Shown in pieces: positions 1 to 7,917 of a stretch of 64,000 nucleotides of DNA (its first letter is position 1; each line of letters starts with the position of its first letter). Both the position numbers and the translations under genes were made by a program. The DNA is from Empedobacter stercoris (GTDB lineage Bacteria > Bacteroidota > Bacteroidia > Flavobacteriales > Weeksellaceae), in the NCBI RefSeq assembly GCF_965137335.1, contig NZ_CBCRZD010000003.1; one strand, given 5' to 3'. Under the pieces are notes generated by a model that made no database searches, was not told the DNA's origin, and saw nothing but the letters and a program-made list of their open reading frames with translations.

Positions 1-1179
1 GAGTTATCAAATAAGATAAAGAATTCTCAGAGTCTAATTGACGAAGATAAGAGGTTAAATCAAGAGTTGATAAACCAAGAGAAAGCTCGTCTTGAGCAAG
101 TAACAGAAATGAAAAAACAGCAAGCGAAAACTGATCTTGATGCTAAGTTGTCAACTATACAAGCTGAAGAAGATGCAGAGAAGAGAAGACTTCAAAACCT
201 TGTTGATACTGGAAAGCTGACACAAGATCAAATGACCTCATCAATGGACGCTTTTAACGAGGTTTTAAAAGAAAAAAGAGCAATTGCAAACCAAGAGTAC
301 AAACAAAAAGAAGTTGAGTTTATATATGAGTTAGACGAAGCTAAGAAAGCAACTCAAGCACAGATTGACGAACAAGATCTTGCTGACAAACAACTTGCTC
401 AAGAGTTGGAACACGAAGCAAAATTGTTGGAAATAGAGTCAAATGCTTGGTTTAATTACGATGCAGAAAAAGCTGTACTCGATCAAGTTAACGAAGCAAA
501 AAAAGCTGACTTGGATGAACAGTATAAGCAAGGATTAATTTCTGAGTCAAACTACGTACAAGCAAAGGCAAATCTCGAAAAGCAATACCAACAAGACACG
601 AAAGCCTTGCAGTTTGCTAACAACCAAGAAAAGGCACAGAATTTAGCTGACTCGTTTGGTGCAGCAAAAGGACTTTTCAAAGAAAACACAGTTGCTTATA
701 AGGCAATGGCAATCGGTGAAGCAACAGCCAATACATACATGGGTGCGACACGAGCACTTAAAGACTATCCTGCACCTTACTCGTACATTATGGCAGGTAC
801 AACAATAGCAAGTGGTCTTATGTCTGTGGCTAAGATTGTCGGAATAGGTAAAGCAGTCGGAGGAGCAAATGTTGGGGCTGGTTACACTGGTGATGGGTCA
901 GCTTATAGTCGTAGTGGTTACATCCCAGTTCACAATGGTGAAGTTGTCTTCTCTCAAGCTGATGTTAGAAGTCTTGGAGGTGTAAGTAATGTTGAAAGTA
1001 TGAGACCGACAAGTAATAGTTTTAACCAAACCTCAGTAATGGGTGATACTTCTCAACTTTATAGTATAGTTGCAAATGCTGTTAAAGATGGTTCTTTTGC
1101 TGGAACAAGCAAAGGGACTGAACAAGGACAAGTAAGAGCAAGTACAAACAGACAAATACAAAAGATAACGACTTTTTAA
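1..1179 (+). CDS. Phage tail tape measure protein, C-terminal part
   Basis: The reading frame is already open at base 1, so the start lies left of the window; a TTG at 67 is internal, not a start. About the first 215 residues are charged, Gln/Glu/Lys-rich coiled coil. Next comes a hydrophobic Ala/Gly-rich stretch (AIGEATANTYMGATRAL to SVAKIVGIGKAVGG), then GYTGDGSAYSRSGYIPVHNGEVVF. This last block is the typical end of Bacteroidota tape measure proteins (GGYTGDG, then a His-x-GE-x-V motif). The protein sets tail length and is injected with the DNA. It is followed by a strong hairpin at 1238. It sits upstream of the head genes here, which is an unusual order. Confidence 0.8.
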   Translation, partial: ELSNKIKNSQSLIDEDKRLNQELINQEKARLEQVTEMKKQQAKTDLDAKLSTIQAEEDAEKRRLQNLVDTGKLTQDQMTSSMDAFNEVLKEKRAIANQEYKQKEVEFIYELDEAKKATQAQIDEQDLADKQLAQELEHEAKLLEIESNAWFNYDAEKAVLDQVNEAKKADLDEQYKQGLISESNYVQAKANLEKQYQQDTKALQFANNQEKAQNLADSFGAAKGLFKENTVAYKAMAIGEATANTYMGATRALKDYPAPYSYIMAGTTIASGLMSVAKIVGIGKAVGGANVGAGYTGDGSAYSRSGYIPVHNGEVVFSQADVRSLGGVSNVESMRPTSNSFNQTSVMGDTSQLYSIVANAVKDGSFAGTSKGTEQGQVRASTNRQIQKITTF

Positions 1180-1237
1180 TGTATATTTGTAATGTTCATT
1201 TGTCTCAGTAACAATAGAACGTTTTTTATTACAACAA

Positions 1238-1267
1238 AAAACCACCTCATTAATTTGGGGTGGTTTT
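1238..1267 (+). terminator. Terminator after the tape measure gene
   Basis: An 11-bp stem (1238-1248 with 1257-1267, one G-U pair, 8-base loop) is followed by a T-rich stretch. The antisense gene at 1250 ends inside this hairpin. The 5' arm contains CACCTCAT, the same word as in the hairpin at 4211. Confidence 0.7.
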
Positions 1268-1561
1268 GTTATTTTCATTATGATTAATTATAAACTCAAT
1301 AAAATCTAAATCTAATTTTTGTCTATCTTTAATAGTAATAATATTATAACCAACAATATTGTTTTTCAATTTTTTGTCACTCCAATAAATTTCTAATTGT
1401 TTTTCTATAATAGAATTATATTCCACTAAATTTCTACTCTCTAACTCAAGTATTTTTTTATGATCAATAATTTGGTTAGACTTAGAAATATTTTTTTTAT
1501 TCATTTCTAAATAGTTTTTATATTCATTTATTACGAATAATAAAAAATCTTGTACATCCAT
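1250..1561 (-). CDS. Small antisense phage gene, possible moron
   Basis: This is a 103-residue, Lys/Asn/Ile-rich, acidic-to-neutral protein of unknown function (MDVQDFLLFVINEYKNYLEM). It is predicted to be helical, with no signal peptide or membrane segment. It is the only gene on the minus strand within the phage region and is more AT-rich than its neighbours. It has its own host-type promoter box (TATCTTTG) ending 14 bases before the ATG. An independently transcribed, counter-oriented cargo gene between structural genes is the usual layout of a prophage moron, expressed during lysogeny; that role is inferred. I do not recognise a family. Confidence 0.55.
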   Translation of the reverse strand: MDVQDFLLFVINEYKNYLEMNKKNISKSNQIIDHKKILELESRNLVEYNSIIEKQLEIYWSDKKLKNNIVGYNIITIKDRQKLDLDFIEFIINHNENNKTTPN

Positions 1562-1575
1562 ATTTGTAATTTTAA

Positions 1576-1583
1576 CAAAGATA
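1576..1583 (-). promoter_or_regulatory. Bacteroidota -7 promoter box for the antisense gene
   Basis: The minus strand reads TATCTTTG, matching TAnnTTTG exactly, 14 bases upstream of the ATG at 1561. A TTG lies 26 bases further upstream, which is slightly longer than the usual 17-23 base spacer. Confidence 0.6.
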
Positions 1584-1620
1584 ATAATTTATCCCTTAAC
1601 ACTTCTTTACAATAACCTCA

Positions 1621-1641
1621 ACTATTTATATATAAAATAGT
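1621..1641 (+). promoter_or_regulatory. ACTATTTATA box with inverted repeat before the zinc-ribbon gene
   Basis: ACTATTTATA (1621-1630) begins a 21-base element with perfect 7-base inverted arms, ACTATTT and AAATAGT, that abuts the ATG at 1642. The same ten bases recur at 1980, 7846 and 12116, each time ahead of a phage gene. A promoter or operator role is inferred from position only. Confidence 0.45.
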
Positions 1642-1941
1642 ATGAACTACTCAAAGGCTCTCAAAAGTCTATTACAGAAAGCTAAAAACCTTAACCCAGT
1701 TGCTCTTATTGACGGTGTGGAAAATTTCAATAACCCAGTTGAAGAAATTGAAGAACTGGCTTCAATAAGAACACAAACTTGTATTAAATGTCCTTACTTC
1801 CAAGACGAAGAAATAAAGATGCTTCAAGTTGAAGACACAAGACAACCTCAACTATCAAATAAGAAGTGCGGTGAATGCGGTTGTATATTAAGTTATAAGA
1901 CTCGTCAACTCATTGATAAGTGTTCAAAGTGGGTTGATTAA
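1642..1941 (+). CDS. Phage zinc-ribbon protein
   Basis: A 99-residue protein with two Cys pairs, C-I-K-C near residue 49 and C-G-E-C-G-C near residue 77, plus a further Cys near the C-terminus (KCSKW). This pattern fits one zinc-binding ribbon. Small proteins of this kind are common beside structural or regulatory genes in tailed phages of Bacteroidota; the exact role is unknown. The N-terminal half is helical. The ATG directly follows the ACTATTTATA inverted repeat. No clear hairpin separates it from the protease gene 107 bases downstream. Confidence 0.6.
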   Translation: MNYSKALKSLLQKAKNLNPVALIDGVENFNNPVEEIEELASIRTQTCIKCPYFQDEEIKMLQVEDTRQPQLSNKKCGECGCILSYKTRQLIDKCSKWVD

Positions 1942-1979
1942 ACTTTTTTTAAAAATACTTTACAAATTCACTAATTACT

Positions 1980-2018
1980 ACTATTTATATCTATATATGT
2001 AACAATGTTTGTTACATA
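1980..2018 (+). promoter_or_regulatory. ACTATTTATA box and 8-bp palindrome upstream of the head protease
   Basis: ACTATTTATA lies at 1980-1989. It is followed by TATGTAAC (1996-2003), a 7-base spacer and GTTACATA (2011-2018), a perfect 8-base inverted repeat. The start codon of the protease gene is 30 bases further on. The layout suggests a promoter with an adjacent dyad operator. It could alternatively be a hairpin in the leader RNA. Confidence 0.45.
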
Positions 2019-2048
2019 ACAATTACTACGATTATAAATAATATTGAA

Positions 2049-3134
2049 TTGTATCAAATTCTTTTATATGGTGATATTGTTAGTTATGACACCCAGTCTG
2101 ATAACATAACATCAAAGAAAGTCTTCAACGAGTTACTCTTAGCTAACGGACAAGATTTAGAAATCACAATCAACACGCTTGGTGGTGACGTTTCTGAAGC
2201 TTTTGCTATTGTTCAGATGTTAGATGATTACAAAGCAAAACATAACGCAACTATCAAAACAATTGCTCTAGGTGAGTGCGCTTCAAGTGGTGTTCTTTTA
2301 CTCTTAGCTGGGGACATTAGAGAAGTGAAGTCTAACTGCAAGCCTTTTATCCATAATGTTTGGACAAGTGCTACTGGTGACGCAAATGACTTTATCAACT
2401 TAGGTTTTGATTTGGAAGAAGCAAACTGGCGTATAGCACTATTCTACAATGAGCGTGCTGGTATCGATTATGATTATGCTCGCGAGCTTATGGGGTTAAA
2501 TACTTCTTTAACAGCTGAAGAATGCGAGTTGTTAGGTTTCGCGACAACTTCCAAAGAGATCATTGAAGAACCTCAACTTGTATTACTTAACAAGTTGGCA
2601 AAAATCAAAAACAATCAATTAAATACTATGAAGAAAGACGAACAAGGTTTATTCCAAGTTTTAAAAAATTTCTTCACTGGACAATCTACTATTCAAAACG
2701 AGAAAGAAGTACACACAGCAGACGGAGAGACTCTTGTCTTTGCCGAGTTGGATTCTGAAGACGTTGTTGAGATAGGTGACGAAGCCACAATTGACGGACA
2801 ACAAGCGGACGGAGAAGTGACAACACTTGAGGGTGATGTTATTGATTTTGAAGCTGGTGTTGTTACAGAGATTACTGAAGCTGAAACACAAGAAGAAGAA
2901 CCAGTTGAAGAAGATGAGTCTGAAGTTAACTTATTAAAAGCTGAATTGGAATCATTAAGATCTGAATTAGCAACGGTTAACAACCTCAACACTGAATTAT
3001 TAAAATTCAAAAATAAAGTGACTCAAATAGAATCACAAGAAGTGGTAACAGAGAAAAAATCACTTGAAAATAAATCAGCTAAACAATTCAATACAGCTGA
3101 CTACTTAGCGAGCAAATTACAAGCTCGCAAATAA
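2049..3134 (+). CDS. ClpP-like prohead protease with scaffold-like C-terminal domain
   Basis: Residues 1-180 have the ClpP fold of phage head maturation proteases: a beta-strand start (YQILLYGDI), NTLGGDVSEAFAI, nucleophile Ser79 in GECASSG and His102 in FIHNVW. This enzyme cleaves scaffold and capsid precursors. Residues from about 195 are very acidic, then coiled coil (NLLKAELESLRSELATV), then basic, as expected of a scaffolding protein. An in-frame ATG at 2628 (Met194, MKKDEQG) could start the scaffold separately. The start chosen is TTG at 2049; no in-frame ATG exists upstream, and the fold begins directly after it. The capsid gene follows 13 bases later. Confidence 0.82.
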   Translation: MYQILLYGDIVSYDTQSDNITSKKVFNELLLANGQDLEITINTLGGDVSEAFAIVQMLDDYKAKHNATIKTIALGECASSGVLLLLAGDIREVKSNCKPFIHNVWTSATGDANDFINLGFDLEEANWRIALFYNERAGIDYDYARELMGLNTSLTAEECELLGFATTSKEIIEEPQLVLLNKLAKIKNNQLNTMKKDEQGLFQVLKNFFTGQSTIQNEKEVHTADGETLVFAELDSEDVVEIGDEATIDGQQADGEVTTLEGDVIDFEAGVVTEITEAETQEEEPVEEDESEVNLLKAELESLRSELATVNNLNTELLKFKNKVTQIESQEVVTEKKSLENKSAKQFNTADYLASKLQARK

Positions 3135-3147
3135 TTATTAATCTAAT

Positions 3148-4176
3148 ATGAACGATTTTAAAACTGCAATCTTAGCGGTTGTTAAAGACTTGGTGTCAGC
3201 TGAAGACGTTAACATCAATAAAGCAATTTTTACAGAAGTTTTTGGGGTTTCTGACTTAACATCAACTCACACATTTGTAGGTGGTGTAAGACAAGGATCT
3301 GTTATTCCAATTATCAATAATGATGCTGATTACGGTGCTTATTCTAAAGCAGACGCAAGAGCTTGTACAATGAATAACGCAACTATTACTGAAGACTATG
3401 CTACTAAAGTATGGGACTTAGTTGAATTAAATGGTAGACACGCAATTTGTGTAAAATCATTGGAAGAAAACTTCTTATTATTTTGGGGTTCAAGAAAAGC
3501 AACTCTTGAAGATCCAACGGCTGAACCAGATTACAACGATTACTTAGACTTCTTGACAGAGAAAGTTGTAAAGAACATGAAAGCTTCAACATGGAGACAA
3601 GCTTACTTAGGTGATAAGGCTCACTTATCTGACTTGGTTAACGGTGCTGATGGTTTTATCGCTCAAGCTGAAGCAATGAACGGAGAGAAAGTTACTTTAA
3701 CTGGTGAAACTGGTCAAGACATTTACGACTCATTGAAAACTGCATACGAAGCAATCTCTTTAAAGGCTTGGTTTGATGAGTCTCAAGTTGTAATTAAGAT
3801 GACTAAGACAATGGCTCAAACGTTAGTTAACTTTTTAAACTCGTTAGCAGACGCGTCTGAGTACAATGTTGCAGTATTAAATCCAAATGCTGTGGTTGCT
3901 TCTCGTAAGTTCACAGTTGCAGGATTATACATCTTCGGAATCAAAGTTGAAGCTCATCTTGAGATCGATAGAAGTATGGATGCAATCGCAGAAGTTGACA
4001 AAATGAAAGCAATTATTACAAGAAAATCAAACTTGTTAGTTGGTGCACCAAAAGTTGACTCTTTGGATCAGTTTAGAATGTTCTACGACAACAAGGATAA
4101 TCAAATTTACATTGATGTTGCTACTTACTTCGGTGTTGCTATTGTAACAGACGAGTATGCTTTAATTTCAAAATAA
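3148..4176 (+). CDS. Major capsid protein
   Basis: A 342-residue protein right after the protease/scaffold gene, the canonical position of the major capsid protein. It has mixed alpha/beta composition without membrane segments, a predicted exposed loop (NDYLDFLTEKVVKNMKAS), and an end (DKMKAIITRKSNLLVGAP to YFGVAIVTDEYALI) that resembles the P-domain strands and C-terminus of HK97-type capsids in Bacteroidota phages. Codon use is clean and the gene is followed by two hairpins, as expected for a highly expressed unit. The identification rests on position and overall pattern rather than on a diagnostic motif. Confidence 0.75.
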   Translation: MNDFKTAILAVVKDLVSAEDVNINKAIFTEVFGVSDLTSTHTFVGGVRQGSVIPIINNDADYGAYSKADARACTMNNATITEDYATKVWDLVELNGRHAICVKSLEENFLLFWGSRKATLEDPTAEPDYNDYLDFLTEKVVKNMKASTWRQAYLGDKAHLSDLVNGADGFIAQAEAMNGEKVTLTGETGQDIYDSLKTAYEAISLKAWFDESQVVIKMTKTMAQTLVNFLNSLADASEYNVAVLNPNAVVASRKFTVAGLYIFGIKVEAHLEIDRSMDAIAEVDKMKAIITRKSNLLVGAPKVDSLDQFRMFYDNKDNQIYIDVATYFGVAIVTDEYALISK

Positions 4177-4182
4177 AATACA

Positions 4183-4232
4183 CCAGTAACTCTTTTACTG
4201 GACAATATAAAGCACCTCATCACTGGGGTGCT
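4183..4232 (+). terminator. Double hairpin after the capsid gene
   Basis: The first hairpin has the arms CCAGTAA (4183-4189) and TTACTGG (4195-4201). The second has AGCACCTC (4211-4218) and GGGGTGCT (4225-4232) with one G-U pair, and is followed by AATTTTCT. They could be a terminator or an mRNA 3'-end stabiliser. The CDS at 4255 begins 22 bases later. Confidence 0.6.
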
Positions 4233-4254
4233 AATTTTCTAAAACATTTATATA

Positions 4255-4824
4255 ATGTCAATTTGCAAAAAATTAATTGCTGGATTATCTCTTGGTTGTG
4301 AGTCTACTATCAACAAAAGATATGCTCAAGAAGTAGTGTTAATCAATAAAGATGATATTGCTACAGTAACAAAGATAATCTCAGCAGATACAAAATATTC
4401 TCATAACGTAACTTTTGACTTAAAAGCGAGTGCAAAAGGTTTCAAATTTATCTTACCTGCTAATGGTAGCGGTGTATTTGGAAGTGTTGAGAAGTCAACA
4501 AGTGACCTTGGATTAACACAATACAATCACATTGCTAATATGTTAATCTTTGGAGCTGATGAAACATCTAAGGGTGTTCTTGAGTCATTAGATAAAGGAC
4601 GCATGATTGCTGTCTTAAAGATCGGTGACATCATTGAAGTTTACGGAATTGATAACGGTTTGTCAACTGCTGATTATACTTTAGACATCCAAGGTGGTGC
4701 AGGTGCTTCAGCAATCCAGTTATCAAGCGGAGAGGGCTTCGAAGAGTCTAACTTACCACTTGTATATACAGCTGGCGAGGGTGGTGATCCTTTGGCTGAT
4801 TTTGATGCTGGATTTGCAGGATAA
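4255..4824 (+). CDS. Phage structural protein, paralogue of the gene at 7144
   Basis: A 189-residue protein of unknown exact role. It aligns over its whole length with the product at 7144: RYAQEVVLINKDDI against GYIQKVVLVNKSDL, a shared VEVYG/IEVYG strand, a following DYTLDIQGGAG against GYTFDAGDGGA, and IQLSSGEGFEESNLPLVY against IKLSSIENEFHLPLNY. The beta-rich composition, small size and position after the capsid gene suggest a tail tube, head decoration or completion protein. The C-terminus is acidic and Gly-rich. The duplication within one structural module is notable. Confidence 0.6.
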   Translation: MSICKKLIAGLSLGCESTINKRYAQEVVLINKDDIATVTKIISADTKYSHNVTFDLKASAKGFKFILPANGSGVFGSVEKSTSDLGLTQYNHIANMLIFGADETSKGVLESLDKGRMIAVLKIGDIIEVYGIDNGLSTADYTLDIQGGAGASAIQLSSGEGFEESNLPLVYTAGEGGDPLADFDAGFAG

Positions 4825-4839
4825 AACATATTAGATAAC

Positions 4840-5367
4840 ATGACAATTGAAGAGTTATCACAATATACAATTAATGAGGTGTTGAATAATCAGCACCTCA
4901 TCAATGTATTTAAAGACTTGTATAAGAGTAAACACGGAGTTACACCAACTTGCACCAGTTGTGCAATTACTAACGAATTTAGAAGGCTTATAGAGTCCCA
5001 AAACAAACTTGTAATTATGAGCAAAGAGTTCATTTATAAATCACCAAAGGGTGAAATACTTACATACATCAACAAAGACGGTAAACGAATTAGATGTTAT
5101 GATACTAACTTAAATATTGATTTTGTTACTGGTTACTTATCAGTTAATAAATACAACACAATTGAAGAAGTTGAGTCAAGAAAAGCACTATTCAAAACAT
5201 TACCAGTTATTACTTCAAATGAAGTTAAACAAGATGTAATTAAAGAAGAAAATATTGAAACTGTTAACCCAGTTGAAGAAAAAATTGAAACTGTTAACCC
5301 AGTTGAAGAAAATATTGAAGTTGTTAAACCAGTAAAAAAGAAAACTACTTCAAGAAAGAAAAAATAA
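4840..5367 (+). CDS. Phage protein with tandem-repeat, lysine-rich tail
   Basis: A 175-residue protein that I cannot assign to a family. The N-terminal half is globular and includes a CTSC pair (TPTCTSCAI), so metal binding is possible. Residues 135-165 contain three copies of a ten-residue unit of the form EE-N/K-IETVNPV, encoded by 30-bp DNA repeats. The last ten residues are almost all Lys/Arg/Ser/Thr (KKKTTSRKKK), a likely nucleic-acid or capsid-contact tail. It lies 15 bases after the structural gene at 4255 and 12 bases before the portal gene, so it belongs to the head/connector transcription unit. Confidence 0.6.
   Translation: MTIEELSQYTINEVLNNQHLINVFKDLYKSKHGVTPTCTSCAITNEFRRLIESQNKLVIMSKEFIYKSPKGEILTYINKDGKRIRCYDTNLNIDFVTGYLSVNKYNTIEEVESRKALFKTLPVITSNEVKQDVIKEENIETVNPVEEKIETVNPVEENIEVVKPVKKKTTSRKKK
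5245..5334 (+). repeat. Three tandem 30-bp coding repeats
   Basis: Copies lie at 5245-5274, 5275-5304 and 5305-5334. The first two differ by a single base; the third is more diverged. The unit is a multiple of three, so copy-number change by slippage would keep the frame. Confidence 0.9.
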
Positions 5368-5379
5368 CCTCAACCATTT

Positions 5380-6576
5380 ATGAGAAATAATAATAAAGCT
5401 CGACTGGTTGAACTTGATAAGCGATCAATTCACTTATCAAATAATAAGAAAGAAAATAACATCTATCACAACGGAGACAATAATGTCTTTCCGTACGAGG
5501 TTGAGGGTGTTATTATCAATAGCCCTACAGCCTACAAGTGTGCTGAGTTAACCAAGAAATATCTTGCTGGTGCAGGACTCAGAGACAAGACAACTGATGT
5601 TGTTGTTGATAGTAAAAAGGGGACAAAACTTAGCAAGATTATTCGCGTTGCTTCCAAAGACTTGAGCTATCACAATGGTGTTTACTTTCATATTAGTTAC
5701 GGAATAAACGAAGCTGGTGACATTGTTCAGAAAGGTTTAAAGGTTCTTGATTACGCAAAGTGTAGGTTATCCAAGTTAGACGACAACAAGCAATTTGGAC
5801 GTATATACTATAAAGATTATTCAAAGAAATCGGTTGCTTACGGAAAACAAGAAGAATCAACTTGGTATTATCCTTATTCCAATGATCGCAATGTCTTGTT
5901 AGCTCAAATCAAAAACGATTATAAGTTACGACACAATGAAGATGAAGCTGAGTTGTTTGAAATGATACGAAGCTACAGAGGACAAGTATTTTATCTGAAT
6001 TTAACACCCGAGTACATTTACTCGTTACCAAAGATTTATGCAGTTTATAACGATGCTGACACCGAGTACAGAATCTCTGTCTACAACAATAAGATGTCAA
6101 GATCGGGATTCGTTGGAAAAACTATACTTGTGAGACGTGGTAAAGACGAAGAAGAAAGCGAAGACTTTGCTGGGGTTGTACAAAATATGTTAGGTGTTGA
6201 TAATGCTGATAGTGTGATGATCTATGAGGTTGATAATGCTGAAGAGCTTGACGACGCTATTAAGGTTATACAAATAGAATCTCAATTTGATGACAACTTA
6301 TTTACCTCAACAAAAAAGACTTCAAAACAAAACATTATAGACGCTTACGGAGTCCCTGAGTTGCTTGTTTCAGTAACAGATAACTCTTTATTTGGAAGTT
6401 CAGCTGAAGCCTTTATAAACGCTGAGAAACGCTTTGACAGATCACTTCAATTTGAGAGACAAGAACTCGAAGACGCTTTATCATTCATTGGTTTTCCTTG
6501 CGAAATAATTCCACTTACAGAGTCACTTGAGACCTCTGACAATTCAATACAAGAACCTCATCAAGATGCTGAATAA
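5380..6576 (+). CDS. Phage portal protein
   Basis: A 398-residue protein with the features of HK97/Bacteroidota portals: an N-terminal clip/stem region (VFPYEVEGVIINSPTAYKCAEL), a YYPYSNDRNVLLAQIKNDY segment, LTPEYIYSLPKIYAVYNDAD, and a C-terminal helical stretch (TSKQNIIDAYGVPELLVSV then SAEAFINAEKRFDRSLQFE) matching the crown-side helix of portals that precedes the end of the protein. The portal forms the dodecameric ring at the capsid vertex through which DNA is packaged. Here it lies downstream of the capsid gene, the reverse of the usual order. The ATG follows the stop of the previous gene by 12 bases. It overlaps the next gene by 11 bases. Confidence 0.72.
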   Translation: MRNNNKARLVELDKRSIHLSNNKKENNIYHNGDNNVFPYEVEGVIINSPTAYKCAELTKKYLAGAGLRDKTTDVVVDSKKGTKLSKIIRVASKDLSYHNGVYFHISYGINEAGDIVQKGLKVLDYAKCRLSKLDDNKQFGRIYYKDYSKKSVAYGKQEESTWYYPYSNDRNVLLAQIKNDYKLRHNEDEAELFEMIRSYRGQVFYLNLTPEYIYSLPKIYAVYNDADTEYRISVYNNKMSRSGFVGKTILVRRGKDEEESEDFAGVVQNMLGVDNADSVMIYEVDNAEELDDAIKVIQIESQFDDNLFTSTKKTSKQNIIDAYGVPELLVSVTDNSLFGSSAEAFINAEKRFDRSLQFERQELEDALSFIGFPCEIIPLTESLETSDNSIQEPHQDAE

Positions 6577-7147
6577 TTTTATTAAAATAAGTGATTTTGC
6601 TGTCATTGGAGACATTGCGAGACACCACGATAAAGGCAAACTTTCAATTGCTGTAAGTGAAGCTGAATTTGACTTGATTGATTTATTTGGTCAATATGGT
6701 TATGTTTTAATTGATGCTTTGAAAGATGATTCTTTATCCGAGTTTACTGTTTCAAATGATCCAGTTTTAGATAATCTTTTGTTAACTGGTGGAACTTATG
6801 AAGTGGGTGAGATGAAGTTACGTCATAGGGGCTTAAAGTCGCTTGTAATGTACTTTATCTATAGTCGTTACATATTGATTAATAGCTATAATGACACTGC
6901 AAATGGACTGGTAGGAAAGACGAATGAGTTTAGTATTCCAACACCACTTAAAGAGATAAAAGACATAAGCGAGCACTATCGAAATCTTGCAAAAGAAGTC
7001 TCAAAGGGTGTGATTGAGTTCTTATGTTATAACAAAGACAAATTTGACTTTGACAATAAATCTTGCTCATCTTGTAAAGTTCCAAGTATCACTGGAAAAG
7101 TTGATACAACAAGAGCAGGTTCTTCATTTAAAATCATACGAAAATGA
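6566..7147 (+). CDS. Probable head-tail connector protein (DUF6712-like)
   Basis: A 193-residue protein starting at the ATG at 6566 (MLNNFIKISDFAVIGDI), overlapping the portal stop by 11 bases; a TTG at 6527 would add 13 unlikely residues. It is mainly helical: IDLFGQYGYVLIDALKDD, LKSLVMYFIYSRYILIN and EHYRNLAKEVSKGVIEFLCY. Size, helical content and position just after the portal match the head-tail connector proteins of Bacteroidota phages. I believe this is the DUF6712 family but could not check. A CSSC pair lies near the C-terminus. Its stop overlaps the next start as ATGA. Confidence 0.55.
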   Translation: MLNNFIKISDFAVIGDIARHHDKGKLSIAVSEAEFDLIDLFGQYGYVLIDALKDDSLSEFTVSNDPVLDNLLLTGGTYEVGEMKLRHRGLKSLVMYFIYSRYILINSYNDTANGLVGKTNEFSIPTPLKEIKDISEHYRNLAKEVSKGVIEFLCYNKDKFDFDNKSCSSCKVPSITGKVDTTRAGSSFKIIRK

Positions 7148-7776
7148 ACTACTTAAAGAATTTGTATTATGGTCAAGATAGGACTTGCACTGGTACTCAA
7201 AAGGGTTATATTCAAAAAGTTGTGCTGGTTAATAAGAGTGACTTGGAATCTTACAATATAGAATCTGAGTTAATTGATAACGGAAACTTAGAACCACTTG
7301 CAAAGCACAGAATTAACTTCAAGTTGAAAGACAATAAAAGTGGAATCCTTATAGAGAATAATCAAAATAGTCAAGTGATCGTTCCAAACGTTCAAGCAAG
7401 TTATTCTGACGAGTTACCGAGATTTACTCATAGTCTTCAATTCGCGATATATGATGTTACGGAACGCACGAAGTGGCTTCTTATGACACTTTCAAAGGCT
7501 GATTACTTCGCTACTGTCTTACATAAGAGTGGAGTAGTTGAAGTGTATGGATTTGAATTTGGAATGAAGACAGACGGCTATACTTTTGATGCTGGTGATG
7601 GTGGTGCAATTATCAAGTTATCAAGTATTGAGAATGAGTTTCATTTACCACTAAACTATAAATCAAACATAAATAACGGTGAGATTGGTGACTTTGAAGC
7701 TTTATTCAACTTGGATGAGATGCAATATCAATACAACGCTTATACAATTAGTTATAACGGTTCTTATACTTCATAA
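7144..7776 (+). CDS. Phage structural protein, paralogue of the gene at 4255
   Basis: A 210-residue protein translationally coupled to the preceding gene (ATGA overlap at 7144-7147). It aligns end to end with the product at 4255 (shared VVLVNK-D, VEVYGFEFGM, DGYTFDAGDGG and IKLSS blocks) but is about 20 residues longer. The portal/connector pair sits between the two copies. One copy may serve as tail tube or terminator and the other as a head-completion protein. This division of labour is inference. A transcription terminator follows within 30 bases. Confidence 0.6.
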   Translation: MNYLKNLYYGQDRTCTGTQKGYIQKVVLVNKSDLESYNIESELIDNGNLEPLAKHRINFKLKDNKSGILIENNQNSQVIVPNVQASYSDELPRFTHSLQFAIYDVTERTKWLLMTLSKADYFATVLHKSGVVEVYGFEFGMKTDGYTFDAGDGGAIIKLSSIENEFHLPLNYKSNINNGEIGDFEALFNLDEMQYQYNAYTISYNGSYTS

Positions 7777-7797
7777 CCTCATCAAACAATATAATAT

Positions 7798-7827
7798 AAA
7801 AGACACCCTAACAAGTGTCTTTTTTTC
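7798..7827 (+). terminator. Rho-independent terminator
   Basis: AAAGACAC (7799-7806), an 8-base loop and GTGTCTTT (7815-7822) are followed by a run of T. It closes the portal/connector unit. Confidence 0.85.
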
Positions 7828-7845
7828 TTACAACAAGTATTTGCA

Positions 7846-7886
7846 ACTATTTATAAATAGAAAATACTCACCTCATCTAAATGAGG
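7846..7886 (+). promoter_or_regulatory. ACTATTTATA box and small hairpin upstream of the tail genes
   Basis: ACTATTTATA (7846-7855) lies within CTATTTATAAATAG (7847-7860), a perfect 14-base palindrome. Next comes CCTCAT-CTAA-ATGAGG (7871-7886), a perfect 6-base hairpin. Both lie between a terminator and the ATG at 7918, so a promoter with a leader structure is plausible. Confidence 0.45.
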
Positions 7887-7917
7887 ACAATCATACTACT
7901 ATAATTCATTATACATA

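Noticed and set aside
2661..3010. Two minus-strand open frames, one Ser/Thr-rich, inside the protease gene
   Set aside because: They are antisense shadows of the acidic Glu/Asp codons of the scaffold part and have no promoter.
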